Of a stretch of DNA of 64,000 nucleotides, positions 11,925 to 23,255 are shown in pieces. Position numbers and translations under genes: made by a program. Source of the stretch: Triatoma infestans (Eukaryota > Arthropoda > Insecta > Hemiptera > Reduviidae); assembly GCA_011037195.1 (NCBI GenBank), contig JAAEAF010000096.1:62001-126000 (forward strand), given 5' to 3'. The first letter of the stretch is position 1, and each line of letters opens with the position of its first letter. The notes beneath the pieces were generated by a model. The model had not been told where the DNA came from. It saw nothing but the letters and a program-made list of their open reading frames with translations, and ran no database searches.

Positions 11925-13385
11925 AGCAATTCAGAGGAGTGCTTCAATATCATAACACAGCTTCTACCCTTCAGTAATTCACTTAAAATTAAATTTCGTA
12001 GAAAAATGTTTCAAATTAAAAGTGATAGGCCTGTAGTTTAGACCAAGTATAAGAATGGTCCTAAACAAGTTTTCGAGAAATCATAAAAACCTGAAAAATT
12101 CGATCAGTAAAGTATTACTTCCGGCTAAGTCTGATCAACATTTTTTTTGCATTCCTTTACGATAATATAAAAGCAATACGATAATTTGAAATATCTTCGA
12201 GGTTTCTTTTTTTGAATCACACACACACACATTATTGAACTAGACAAGATAGTAACGTAATATTTCCTTTTATGGCAACAAGGGAATCGAAAGTTTCTAT
12301 TCTTTAATTAACAGTCCTTACACTTAAAAATCATTGTTGTTTTGGAATTCATTTACATTGTAATCCAGAAGGAAGCACCTAGTTACAATCCCCAATAACA
12401 ATTGAAATATAACATCACAGATTCTATTTTTTCCCGGAAAATCAATCAAAAAATCAATTTGTTTCCGGAAATATATTACAAATAAAAGTGATAGGACCTG
12501 TGCAGTTAGTATACCAGGTTTGGAGGAAATCTGGCAGCCATTATCGAGAAAAACGACAAAAAACCTCAGGACTTTCTCTGAAGTTGCGCTTCCTGTTAAA
12601 CATTTTCTATATGGGCTTAGAACCATTAATTGTAACAAAGTAACGCACTTTAGAGGAACGTTTAACTTTTACAGCTTTCCAGAGCCCTTCAGAAATCAAT
12701 TTTATGATTCCAATAAAAAATGCTAAGCATTTTTTACTTTTTAAGAAATATACGAATCGTTGGAGCTGTTTCAGAGAAAATCATATCTTAAAACACAAAT
12801 ACACACACACGAACACACATATGTAAAAAAAAGTCTTTGAAGGTTCGCCCGCAAGGAAGTATCTATTGCATGCAGTTAGTTGGAAAGTAGCGACCCGACC
12901 GACGGTTACCACAGCTCAGAACCCCATGAACTTCGTCAGAACAGTACACAATACACTTAAAGTACATTCTCTCTACTCTTTAAAGACCAAACACGTAAAT
13001 AGGGGTCTCCGACCCTAGTTAAGTGGCGTAAGCCAAGGAAGAACGAAGGGATTAGTCAGTGGTAGTGCGCTGGACTAACAACGCGAAAGTTCCGGGTTCG
13101 AATCCAGCAAGCTGCCCATAGATTTTCTCTCCCTAGTAGCCTCTACAACTCGCTGTCTGGTGATGGGCAGTGTTGTCTGTAGCTAGGAACACTGCCTGGA
13201 GGCCGGCAGTGCACTGAGAAGGCTCCGGGGAGGCACAATAGATCTTTCTGGTCACAGCGCAATAATCCCCTACAACAATCTACTCAGGGAATTTCAAAAT
13301 ATGTATTTCTGGTGAAATTTATCAGATTCGAAATTTTTACAATAATTTCTCTTCCAACAGCAAGAGAAAGTTCCTAGGATGAAGT
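11925..13385 (+). repeat. TTCCGG-module dispersed repeat, interrupted by a SINE
   Basis: Modules run from about 11925 ('gaaatagcaattcagagga') with cores near 12115 and 12578. The typical 3' tail appears only at 13287-13375 ('gaatttcaaaatatgtattt' to 'gcaagagaaagt'), after the SINE at 13045-13262. The SINE and about 200 bp of other sequence therefore split the copy. A CA-rich microsatellite lies near 12218-12230. Confidence 0.5.
13045..13262 (+). mobile_element. tRNA-headed SINE, family A
   Basis: The A box is 'TTAGTCAGTGGTAGTGCG' (13051-13068) and the B box 'GGGTTCGAATCC' (about 13095-13106). The family body follows ('ggaggccggcagtgcactga', 'ggctccgggg'). The 3' tail is missing or diverged. 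It sits inside a TTCCGG-module repeat copy. Confidence 0.8.
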
Positions 13386-13580
13386 GAACAACTGCCAATA
13401 TTCGTAAAAGTACATCACATCTAGTCTATTAGGGACTTTTGGCAGAACTATGATAATCATTTGCAGGTATTCTAAGAATAAAAGTATCGAATATATAGAG
13501 ATGTAAAGAAGAAGGGAATGGCACCTCAAACCAAATCCATTGCGACCTAGAAAATATGCACAAAATAAAGCAGGCTAACA

Positions 13581-14079
13581 CGATAAAAATATCTCCGCTA
13601 TTTGAATGCGGATCCTATCAGCCGTTAAAAATATCCACGCCATTTGACTGCAGATCCTATCAGCCGATAAAAATATTCCCACCATTTGACCGCGGATCCT
13701 ATCAGCCGATAAAAATATCCCCGCCATTGATTGCGGATCATATCAGCCGATAAAAATATCCACGCCATTGATTGCGGATCATGTCAGCCGATAAAAATAT
13801 CCCCGCCATTGATTACGGATCATATCGGCCGATAAAAATATCCACGCCATTTGACTGCGGATCCTATCAGCCGATAAAAATATCCCCGCCATTGATTGCA
13901 GATCATATCAGCCGATAAAAATATCCACGCCATTTGACTGCGGATCCTATCAGCCGATAAAAATATCCCCGCCATTGATTGCGGATCATATCAGCCGATA
14001 AACATATCCACGCCATTTGACTGCGGATCCTATCAGCCGATAAAAATATCCCCGCCATTTGACTGCAGATCCTACCAGC
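13581..14079. repeat. Minisatellite, 12 units of 41-42 bp
   Basis: There are twelve head-to-tail units, each opening 'cgataaaaatat' and closing 'tatcagc'. Two variants exist: a 42-bp form ('gccatttgactgcggatcct') and a 41-bp form ('gccattgattgcggatcat'). By my reading the order of lengths is 42,42,42,41,41,41,42,41,42,41,42,42, so units 6-11 alternate. The one-base difference breaks any reading frame, so the array does not encode protein repeats. Confidence 0.9.
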
Positions 14080-15010
14080 CGAAAAAAAAATCCTGGGTGT
14101 CTTCACAGCTAAGTATATAATTAATTAATTATATACTCCAGTTCTGGTTTATCTTTCAAAATTAAGATTTAATTTTTTCCTTCTAAACAAGTTCCAATTT
14201 TCCATCGAATTTTTCCAAATACAAGAACTTGGAATATCCGTTAGTTCGCGCTATATGCACCAAACATGCGGAAGTATACGCATCATTTCCATTACAGTGT
14301 TTATCCAGAGAGTCCATAATAAAAAATAATATGTTTCAAGTGAATAGATACACTGACCACTTTTACCAACATAGCCTTGCTTCGTCTAAAACACTGATCA
14401 ACGGTAAAAATAGAAAGGAATCTTTTCTATAAAGGAAGAGACCGAGGGGAAAAAAGAAATTTGACGAGAGATTTAACTACGAAAAATTATAATTTTCTTT
14501 GGAAAATAACGGTGGTTTATAGACTTATAAAAAAACTTGTTGATGCATGAAATACATATTGTTTAAAAAAAAAAAAAGTAAAGAAATGAAACGCTGTAAC
14601 GCAATTGGCTAAGTGAAATTATCTTCATAAAATAAAAGTAATTTTTAGCATCAATAGATACACTGACATTTCAGTAAAATTATTGAAAAATGGGCCTCCA
14701 GTTAACAGTATTGAATATTCAGTATCCAGAGATCGATTTGAAATTACTTTATATATCTATTGGTAAAATGTGTGAAAAGTCTGCATGACAGTTATTTACA
14801 ATTTAATTAGATCATACGAGTAAAACTGTTGAAGATGTCCAAAAACAGAATCTGAATCGGAAACTTTCATCTGCAAAAGTTAAGAGATAATGCTTGGGTC
14901 AATTGCGCCATGAATTAGCTAGCATTACTTAAACAAATGCGAGGAATACCCCGAAGTACTGTGACACACCACCCAATTATTTGAACCACTTTTTCGTTCA
15001 GAGTATTCAA
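14080..15010. other. AT-rich stretch, nothing recognised
   Basis: Only short chance ORFs and A-rich runs are present. No gene, RNA or repeat family was recognised. Confidence 0.4.
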
Positions 15011-15011
15011 A

Positions 15012-15335
15012 GTAAAAAAAAAAATCTGGTGTGAAACACTCACACAACTTTCCCTTACTGCAGTTCACAAAATTGTAATTAACAAATTTTATAGTTAGTA
15101 TACCAAATCGAATGAAATTCGACGGTGTTTTTATGAAGAAAATCGCAAAATCTGAAAAAACGGTTCAGTAAAAGCGTACTTCCGGTTTACTAATTTTCTT
15201 GAAACTCGGAATTTTGGCAATCTATTTATTTCTAATTAATTTTGCTTAGATGGTAGAATTGTATAATCCTTAAGATAGCACTTTAGTGGAAAACATAATC
15301 CTCCCCCCTCCCAAGGAGCTGTAGGGAAACGTCCT
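15012..15335 (+). repeat. TTCCGG-module dispersed repeat, 5' portion
   Basis: An A-run is followed by the terminal motif 'tggtgtgaaacactcacaca' and 'tttcccttactgcag'. Next come the 'aattgtaattaaca' block, the module core 'gtacttccggtttactaat' at about 15176 and the 'gcactttagtggaaaacata' block. The copy then stops abruptly. Confidence 0.6.
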
Positions 15336-16160
15336 TTGCCTGAACTAATAAAGCTTGTAGTTGTTGTGGTTGAGTCTGCAGAGCTGGAAAGCATCAGAGA
15401 TATTTTCCGTGCAAGCCAACTTCTTCTTTTCGTGGTCATCGACTCTAAATATCTAACAACAACAGTTGAACGCATTTATTCAGAATTATGTTCTCCATGC
15501 GAAAGAAAAACAAGATTATAATTTATATTTATGAGTGGGGGGGAAAAAATGCAGTTACAGCAACGTTCTATAAATTACGTTGCAGTTTTCTTATTATACA
15601 TAATTAAGAACCGTGAAGTTTTGCATTATATATCATAATTCTATAATATATAAACATTTCCGTGTGAAAACTTTTTTTTTGCGAAGGGACCATAATTTTT
15701 ATTTTCATAGCGGTCTGGCCAGCAACAAACTAGTTAGTTAAAAACACACTTGATTACTTATTGTTTGCTAATCAATTCAACCACCGCGCGCACACACACA
15801 CATAGTGGATGTTAATTTTTTGTCAGTCACGTTCTTTTTCTTACAAACGGTCGTGCCTGAACACTTCCATCCGGTTTTGACCAGCCCAGCTATTTTATTT
15901 AATTTGTACAGAATCATAACTTTGTGTTGGTCTAAGTTTAAAGCCAATAAATGTGAAGTAAAAAAAAATCTAATCTGAAACACCTGTACACGACCATCAC
16001 TAACTCCAGTTTTTTTTTTGTTTTCTTTTTTGAGGGGGCAATGCACTGCGAAGTTACGATCTATTTGTGTTAACTAACTCTAGTTATCACAATTATTATA
16101 AAATTGACCAGATTTTCTTCAAACTTGGAATTTGCAATAAAAAATTGCCCTTTATAGAGG
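15336..16160. other. Non-coding stretch with CA microsatellite
   Basis: A (CA)n run lies at about 15788-15802. A 61-codon plus-strand ORF (15336-15521) has no convincing family. Nothing else was recognised. Confidence 0.4.
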
Positions 16161-16164
16161 TGGT

Positions 16165-17022
16165 CTCTGCATAACACCAATGGTTGGAAGTGATTAAATG
16201 TTAGAGAGTGGAGCTGCGGTCGTCTACGAGTCAGGAGATCACTTGGCAGTATCTCTTGGTGAATGAACTTCACCCAATGAACTTAAATGCTGAGGTTCAT
16301 TCTTTGTTGGATCTTTGGATTAGACTTTTGTAACTCTAACTTAATAGGTGATTGTATCTGCTCGGATATTCAAGATACGTTCAAGGCACCGATTTCAAAT
16401 GTTATCACTTCCAGGTTGGTATTAGAATGTTATAAAAGATTGGAAGAGCTTTCTTTTTAGAAGGATGTGCTTCTTGTCTGGTGGATAGGTTTGCCAAATT
16501 AGGCGCCTCTCTCCCTTTCAACTGGTCCCGAGCCTGCTGTTAGTGCGTCTTTAGACACATATCTATCAAGTTTACAGTCATGGATAGTTTCACAGCATTC
16601 ATCTCTATGAATGAGTTCAGTGGCTGGTCGGCAATCTGAGATACTCACTGGGGTTCTGGACAGGTCTTAGTGGAGATGTTGCTGTACCTTTCACGGGCCT
16701 CTCTCAAACATTTGGTCGGATCCTTTAATGGACATTGTATGGTTTAAGGAGATACCTCTACATAATGGCGCTCACCCCAGACCCTTTTTGTAGAGTCTAT
16801 GAAAAAGAAGAAAGAATCACCCATCCATATTATGACAGATTGCTTGGGTTGTGAGGAAATTCGGTTCAGGACCTTTGGTGGGGACAGGAAGTCTGTGGAA
16901 GAGCTTAAGATATTTCCCTTTTTATGGTTATGGTTCAATTTGTTCGGATGCGCTGAATCTTAGATGGGTTAGATCTGGGCATGGATTTTTGTTCTAGACC
17001 CGGTTTGTTGTTATTTTTCTTT
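16165..17022 (+). pseudogene. LINE 3' end (RNase H class), diverged copy
   Basis: This is a decayed relative of the copy immediately downstream. It starts within the RNase H region (16205-16300, matching 17545-17640) and runs through the 'LTGHCxLrRHL..MGL..dPFCRvC..EEET' tail in broken frames (16700-16880). It ends at 'tctagacccggtttgt' (about 16995-17010). Stops and shifts are frequent. Confidence 0.6.
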
Positions 17023-18440
17023 GCTGGCAATGTCGAAGAGATGTAGGTAAGAACTGGGAGATTACTCCCAAGACGATGTTCTGGATTTATTGCATGGTTA
17101 TTAAACCTAGGCTATTATATGCGGCTTTAGTGTGGTGGCGTCGCATTGAAACACGATCTGCTAGACAGCTGCGTGAGGTATCCAACGCTTGGCTTTATGG
17201 CGGTGACTGGTGCATTTCGGACTACACTGACCGCATCTATGGAGACTTTGTTGGAAATTCCATCTCTTCTCGTGGTGGTGAAAAACAAGCAATGAAAGCC
17301 TGTTACAGAATTAAACAGGCAGGTTTTTGGCAGGGTAAGCGATATGGTCATTGTACCATTTATCGCAAGATGCTTTTAAGGGTTCCCATTACAGGTTTTC
17401 CTTCTGATAGGGTGTTGAAGACTTTTGTTTTTGATCACTCCTACAGAGTTAGGCTACCTTCTAGGGAAAATTGGTTAAGCATGGGACCGTCAGGTGTGAT
17501 TCCTGAGAATTATCTCCGGCGCTACACGGGGGTTCCAGAATGGATGGTAAGTCTGGAGCTGCCGTCTATTTTGAGACGGGAGACCATTTGGTGGTGCATC
17601 TTGGTGAGTGGACCACTGTTTTCCACGCTGAGGTATATTCAATTCTTCGTTATATTTTGAGAAGGTACGTAATACCAACTTTGTATCTGCTCGGACAGCC
17701 AAGCTGCGTTGAAGGCGCTTAGTTCATATGTCTTCACTTTCAGATTGATGTTCTAAATGACTGGAAGAGCTTTCTTCTCTGAAGGAAGTGCTTCTAGTCT
17801 GGGTACCAGGACATGGGAATTTTTGGGCATGAAGAGGTGGATAGGTTTGCCAAATTAGGAGCCTCTCTTCCTTTAATTGGTCCCGAGCCTGCTGTTAGCG
17901 TGTCTTCTGGCGCATGTCTGTCAGGCTTCCAGTCATGGACAGCTTCTTAGCATTCATCCTTATGGATGAGCTCAGTTGGTTTTCGGCAGTCCAAAATGCT
18001 CATCGGGAGTCCGGACCAGGCCATTAGTGAGACGTTGTTGTGTTTTTCACGGAGCTCTCTCAGGCATCTGGTTGGATCCCTTACTGGACATTGTGGTTTA
18101 AGGAGACATCTCTATATAATGGGGCTCATGCCGGATCCATTTTGTAGAGTCTGTGAGACAGAGGAGGAAACACCCATCCATCTTATGACTGATTGCCAGG
18201 GTTGTGAGGAAATTGGGTTCAGGAGCTTTGGTCGAATAGGATGACCGTGGAAGAGTTTAGACTATTTCCCTTTAAGGTTATTGTCCGATTTATTCGGACT
18301 GCGGTGAATCTTAGATGGATTAGATCCGGGTCTGGATATTTGTTCTAGACCCGGTTTGTCGCTGTTTTTCTTGGGGTATCTATATGGGCACAGTGGGACT
18401 TTGGATAGCGTAGGGTTTGGTCCCTCTGCACAGACAAATA
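17023..18440 (+). pseudogene. LINE ORF2 C-terminal part (RT end, RNase H, tail), broken
   Basis: The frame from about 17026 reads GKNWEITPKTMFWIYCM, then KPRLLYAALVWW, a typical motif after the palm of non-LTR reverse transcriptases. RNase H start follows ('SGAAVYFETGDHLVV', 'AEVYSILR'), then after frame breaks the tail 'SLTGHCGLRRHL' with 'FCRVCETEEETP'. It is 5'-truncated and has frameshifts. The segment 17026-17690 is almost identical to 34428-35090 on the opposite strand. The RNase H points to an I, LOA or R1-like clade; the clade is not settled. Confidence 0.75.
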
Positions 18441-19080
18441 ATAATAGCATAGTTAATCCGGCAAAATCTTCCAGAATTTTCAAAAAATCCACTTTTCTTC
18501 TAAAAATAGCATTTATCCATGAGTAGTTAGTGATCATTGGAGAGTTTTCGCTTTACCCATCCTTTCCATTTCTATTCTGACCACAAGACCAACTATTCTG
18601 CTTCTAATGGATTTGCTCCAGTAACCGCTTTAATTTCATTATTTTTTTTTTTCAACACCAACCCCTCGCTTGTAGAACTTCTTGCAGCTTATAAGCAGAC
18701 CAAAGACTTTATGTAATTATTACTTTAGTGGCCCTTAGAAGGAGATATGATTTGAATAATATTTATAACTCCGTCTCCAAAACAAAATTCTCCTCAGATA
18801 TAATTACGATCAGTTCTGCAAATTAGAACAAACTATTGGAAACGGTTACTACTAGCAACCGTAACATGGAGGAAAAGAATGCAGGAAAAAGAAATTGTTC
18901 ACTTTCATCGCTATCACTGTATTGCATATCAATTAATGAAATTATTATGGCAAACAGCGTTGTGAATTTAAAATAAAGACACCAACTTTAACATTAGATT
19001 ATTTTATAATGTTCTACAAAATTTAAAAAAAAAAAATCTATTACGAAGTTATCACAAGTTTCTGCTTTTTTGACAAATTT
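18441..19080. other. AT-rich stretch, nothing recognised
   Basis: No coding, RNA or repeat signal that I can support. Confidence 0.4.
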
Positions 19081-19339
19081 TACTGATAACTGAACCTCCA
19101 GAAATGACAATTATCGAAAAAAAATTGCAAATAAAAAAGAGATATAAGACTATTCTTAGAAGTTACCCAGTAAACTGATACTTCCGCTTAACCAATTCAC
19201 TTTCAATCCCGAAATTACAACATAAATGATCATCCTTAATAAGAAAATAATCCGTGTGACTGTACAACAAATTGAAAGTAAACTTTACCAAAAAACTTTA
19301 CGTGATTAGTATCCATAAAACGAATTTCCTCAGGAAAAA
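19081..19339 (+). repeat. TTCCGG-module fragment
   Basis: It contains one diverged module core 'tacttccgcttaaccaattc' (about 19180) and flanking 'ttatcgaaaaaaaattgcaa'. It abuts the terminal motif of the next copy. Confidence 0.4.
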
Positions 19340-20098
19340 GTTACAAAAAAAAATCTGGTATGAAACGCTCACACGACTTTCTCTTACCCCTCTTAATACA
19401 ATTATATATAAAATGAAAAATTTTCTAAAATTTTCCTCATTTGTCCCTAACATAAATGTAGAAGTGGTGGAAGGAAAATTGCCAACGGAACTAACAATAA
19501 AAATGTTTCAAATAAAAGTGATACATTTCTATCTGTGCAGCAAGCATTCCAAGTTTAAAAAAAAAGAAAAGTTGTAACCGATTTCGAGAAAATTCCAAAA
19601 AACACAAAAACCTACTATACAGGTGGTAAAACCATATATCATATATTATACTAAAGTGGTACTTCAAAGGGAAGTTAACGCTACTGTTCCCCTACCACTC
19701 ACCCAAAAAATCAATTTTCCCAGGAAAAGTTTCAAATAAAAGTGATAGGTATTTGAAGGTTGATAGTACACGAAGTTTAAAGAACATCGTTGGGGGCGTT
19801 TTCGAGACCATTCAATAAAGTCGCACTTCCGGTTGATGGATTATGCCCCAAATCTCATCGTGTCTGGTGCGGTGGTAGTATCTAAATGGAATAACTTTGG
19901 AAGGCAACTTTGAGCTTGCTGCAATGTTTCCTTTTTGAGACATACTGTTAACACACACACAACTCACACTGACCATTTGCTTAAAACATTTCTTTCTCAA
20001 TCAGGTGAGTCCAAAACATACATTTCCAATGAAACCTCAATATCAAAAATTTGACACAATCAAAATACTCCCACTTACTAGGTGTAAGAGAAAGTAAA
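19340..20098 (+). repeat. TTCCGG-module dispersed repeat, full-length-looking copy
   Basis: The terminal motif is at 19346-19390 ('tggtatgaaacgctcacacg' plus 'actttctcttac'). A module has 'atgtttcaaataaaagtgat' twice (about 19503 and 19730) and the core 'gcacttccggttgatgga' (19824). The tail has 'tccaaaacatacatttcc' and 'aatttgacacaat', ending in 'gtgtaagagaaagt' (20080-20096). The two ends carry complementary 12-mers. Confidence 0.65.
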
Positions 20099-20990
20099 AA
20101 AGTTATTTTCGAGAAAATAGCAAAAAACAAACTGAAAAATCCATTCAGTGAAATATTACTTCCGGTTGACCGAATGTGTCGGGCTCATACTACTGCTTGA
20201 ACTAAATATTAAGTTTGAATGTCCCATACAGATAGAGAGCACTAATAAAGAGAGCATTGTAAAGAACACTAATAATATTGAACTCAATTGAATTTTAACC
20301 TAGCAGATTTTATAATCACATAAAAACAATTTTTCTGTACACAAATAAGATATTTCTGGTGAAAACTCAATTTCATAAATCTGACACAATTACTACATAT
20401 CCTCTTACTAGGAGATTAGGAGAAAGTTAAAAAAATAAGTAAAGTCGCATTTCCGTTTTATGAATTTTAACCGACATTTTGTTTCCGGATTCCCTGGTGG
20501 TACGCTGAATTGAAGAATAGAATAGAATAAGAAAAATTGAAATTGGCCACACCATGACCAATAAGATGTACTGTGAGAGTAAGTCTCGGTAAAATGACTT
20601 AACCACTAGCTTAGAGAATATGAGCAAGTCTAGTGTTGTTCAGAAACAGACCTCAAAGATTCTGAGAAGGCTTCTCCATATAGAATGGTGAGACACCCAT
20701 CGCGGTGCCTTTTTTTCATTCAAATAAAATTCACTATGCAAAACATTTAGATTTTCAGACTGAAACCACGTCCACGGTTTGTTGTAATCCAACTTTTCGC
20801 CCATATTGCAATAGGCTTCTTCAGGTTAATGTCGAATAAAATGTTAAAGTACCTAACACTTGTTTTACACAAATACACATACACCATTTCAACCATAAGT
20901 ATTTCGTATCCAAGGGACCTCAAAAAAAAAGAAGATATTTCTGGTGAAAATTTATATTAAACAATCTGACTAGATCGCAATTCTCACTCT
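20099..20990 (+). repeat. TTCCGG-module repeats, two further 3' tails
   Basis: Directly after the previous end come another module ('ttattttcgagaaaatagca', core at 20156) with its own tail ending 'ggagaaagtt' (about 20420-20430), then a third core-like 'gcatttccgttttatg' (20448). A further tail piece lies at 20905-20990 ('gggacctcaaaa', 'tttctggtgaaaatt'). A piece unrelated to the family (about 20640-20860) lies between. Confidence 0.5.
20791..20825 (-). ncRNA. Hammerhead-like motif, diverged copy
   Basis: On the minus strand: CTGAAGA (20824 down to 20818), one A, hairpin GCCTAT...ATGGGC, then GAA and AAGT. It is the same layout as the motifs at 7022 and 58992, but the self-complementary ACGT is changed to AAGT and no outer stem is evident. 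It is probably an inactive relic. Confidence 0.3.
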
Positions 20991-21414
20991 TATAATAGTA
21001 ATTCAAAAATAAATAAATGATAATAAAATCATTTCTTCATTGTATCAACAACACGAAGGTGGTTCTTTCTTTTAAAAGTAGGTTATATGAGTAGCCATGC
21101 GTATGGTTAATGCGTAGCTTAGCCAGAAGTGAAAGCTGTGCGTACAGCTTACTACTAATGGGAATAGCTTGCTCTTCATATATATTTGTATAGCAAAATT
21201 CTATAAATAATACAAAAATACTTTTCACTATTCAATATTTACTAGATACAGGCAGCACTGGAAAGAAGTTAGAAATCATTTCCTATTTCAAGTGATTAAT
21301 AATTTTCAAAATTTAATTTACTTTTATTGCATTAAAATGGAAAGGAAACAGTTCATCCATAGATATTTGTATTTGTAATATTTCAATATTTGTTTTCTTA
21401 ATAAAGTAGAAATC

Positions 21415-22185
21415 GAGCCGGCGTGAAACACTCATACTTTCTCTTGCTGCAAGCGTCATAATGTTAATCAACAAACTTTTAATAAATATATAAATTGGTG
21501 GGAAGACGTTCATTACACCGTTGGTTTTAGGATCAACTATTGAATGTATAAAAATACTGCTTGTGCAATTTAATATCTTGGGATCCCCTAAAATCAATTT
21601 GTCCAAAAAAAAAAAAAAGTGACAGGTTTATATCTGTGTAGCAGTTAACATTCTAAGTTTCAAGAAAATCGTTGCGGCTGTTTTTGAGAAAATTAGAAAA
21701 AAAAAAAAAATACCCAAGAAGTCTATTCTGTAAAGTCATACTTCCGGTGAACCCAATTTTCTTCAAATTTTGGAATTCTAGTAATGCGTCTAAGGTACCT
21801 CAATATTACATACGTGTTAGAACCATACATTATATTGAAGTGGTACTTTAGAAGTGAGTTTCACGTTGCTGGCTCCCCCCCCCCCCCCAGAAACTACCCA
21901 AAAATCAATTTTTACGGGAAAATGTTGTATCACTCAAAAAAAGAATGATAGGCTTTGATGTGTGTACATAGTACGAGAAGTTTATAAAAAAATCGTTGTA
22001 AGCGAACTTGAAAAAAATGCTGAAAATTTGAAAGAAAAATAAACAGTAAAGTTGAATATTTGGTGATGGATTTTGTGGTGAACCTGAATGGATAAATCGA
22101 ATATCCATTAATAGATTTATTCCTGAGGTAAACTCAATTTAAACAAAATTGACAGGTTAGCAACATTGCTTCAATATCAGCAACA
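21415..22185 (+). repeat. TTCCGG-module dispersed repeat
   Basis: It starts with 'cggcgtgaaacactcatact' and 'ttctcttgctgca'. The module core is 'atacttccggtgaacccaat' (about 21736), with a poly-C run at 21876-21890. The 3' tail is diverged ('ctgaggtaaactcaattt'). Confidence 0.5.
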
Positions 22186-22264
22186 ACAGAGAGAGTAATA
22201 ATAATTATATTAACTATCAAATTTATAGTAATGCAAAGAAAATTTATATAAATAATAATAAAAA

Positions 22265-23255
22265 AAAGAATTTGTGGGAAATAATCACACGACTTTCTCT
22301 TACTGAATTTCAAAACATAAGTAGTTCACATTTCTTCAACATGTCATTTTTTTAAAACACATTTAATTTGGTTTTAATATTGTTAATGATAGAGGAAACT
22401 GAAATGGCACTTTTGGAGGAAATCTAACGTATAGCTATCCAGAAAATTCAAAAAATCCGACATTGTACTGAGAAAGATCCGGGCGCCAATGGCCATAGAT
22501 GGATGTTGAAAGGAAAGAAAATTGAATTCACTGTTATTTAATTTTTTAGATAATAAAGATTTAGATATAATCTTTAAGATAAGATTCAATGTTCTCAAGC
22601 TACTTGCACAGAACTGTTTTCTCTTAATGCAGTTTATACAGTTACAATAGACAAATTAACGCCCTTAAATGTTCAACTTTCTCTGAAAAAAGTCTCAAAA
22701 AAGTTATAGGTCTCTTATCATTAATAGTTAGTATTACTAAACTTAATGAAGTCCATCGGTGTTTTGTAAAACTGAAAAATAAACCATTCAATAAAAGCAG
22801 AATACTTCCAGATAATCAATTTTCTAAAAACACGAATTTTGGCAACATATTTAATTCTAATTAATTTTAACTTAAATGATGGAACTGAAATAGCACTTTA
22901 GAGGGAAGCTTAACCGCCAACCCTTCCCACACAAAAAGCCCTCTTAAATGAATTTACCCGGAGTATTGTTTTAAAGGTTCTTTATATGTGTAGTTAGTTA
23001 GATGATATAATAAGTTTGAAGAAAATCATTGCAACAGTTTTCGAGAAAATCACGAAAAACTGAAAAATCATTTTAGTAAAGTAGTACTTCCGGAAATATT
23101 GATAGATAACTTGCTGTGATTTTTGTTTTTTGTATTTGAGCTCTGCTGTCAATATACAAACATACAGACACACCCACCACACAACGATGTTCTAAAAATA
23201 TTTCCGGTGTAAACACGATATTGAAATAATACTTCCTCTTATAGCGTAAGAGGAA
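22265..23255 (+). repeat. TTCCGG-module dispersed repeat with embedded SINE fragment
   Basis: The left motif is 'aataatcacacgactttctc' (about 22279). Cores lie at about 22803 and 23083 ('gtacttccggaaat'), and the end 'cgtaagaggaagta' at 23240-23253. About 40 bp of family A SINE 3' sequence lies at 22466-22507, so the SINE inserted into this copy or the copy captured it. Confidence 0.55.
22466..22507 (+). mobile_element. SINE family A, 3' fragment
   Basis: 'actgagaaagatccgggcgc' followed by 'caatggccatagatg' matches the last part of the SINE body. No head or tail is present. Confidence 0.55.

Noticed and set aside
13581..14079. CRISPR array
   Set aside because: Units are contiguous with no unique spacers, and the context is a eukaryotic genome.
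13556..14106. Open frames over the minisatellite giving a repeated 14-residue peptide
   Set aside because: Mixed 41- and 42-bp units shift the frame, so no continuous repeat protein exists; the array is a simple minisatellite.
15336..15521. 61-codon ORF with weak likeness to the hAT C-terminal dimerisation region
   Set aside because: Similarity is limited to a few residues (TTTVERIYS); no other hAT block is nearby.
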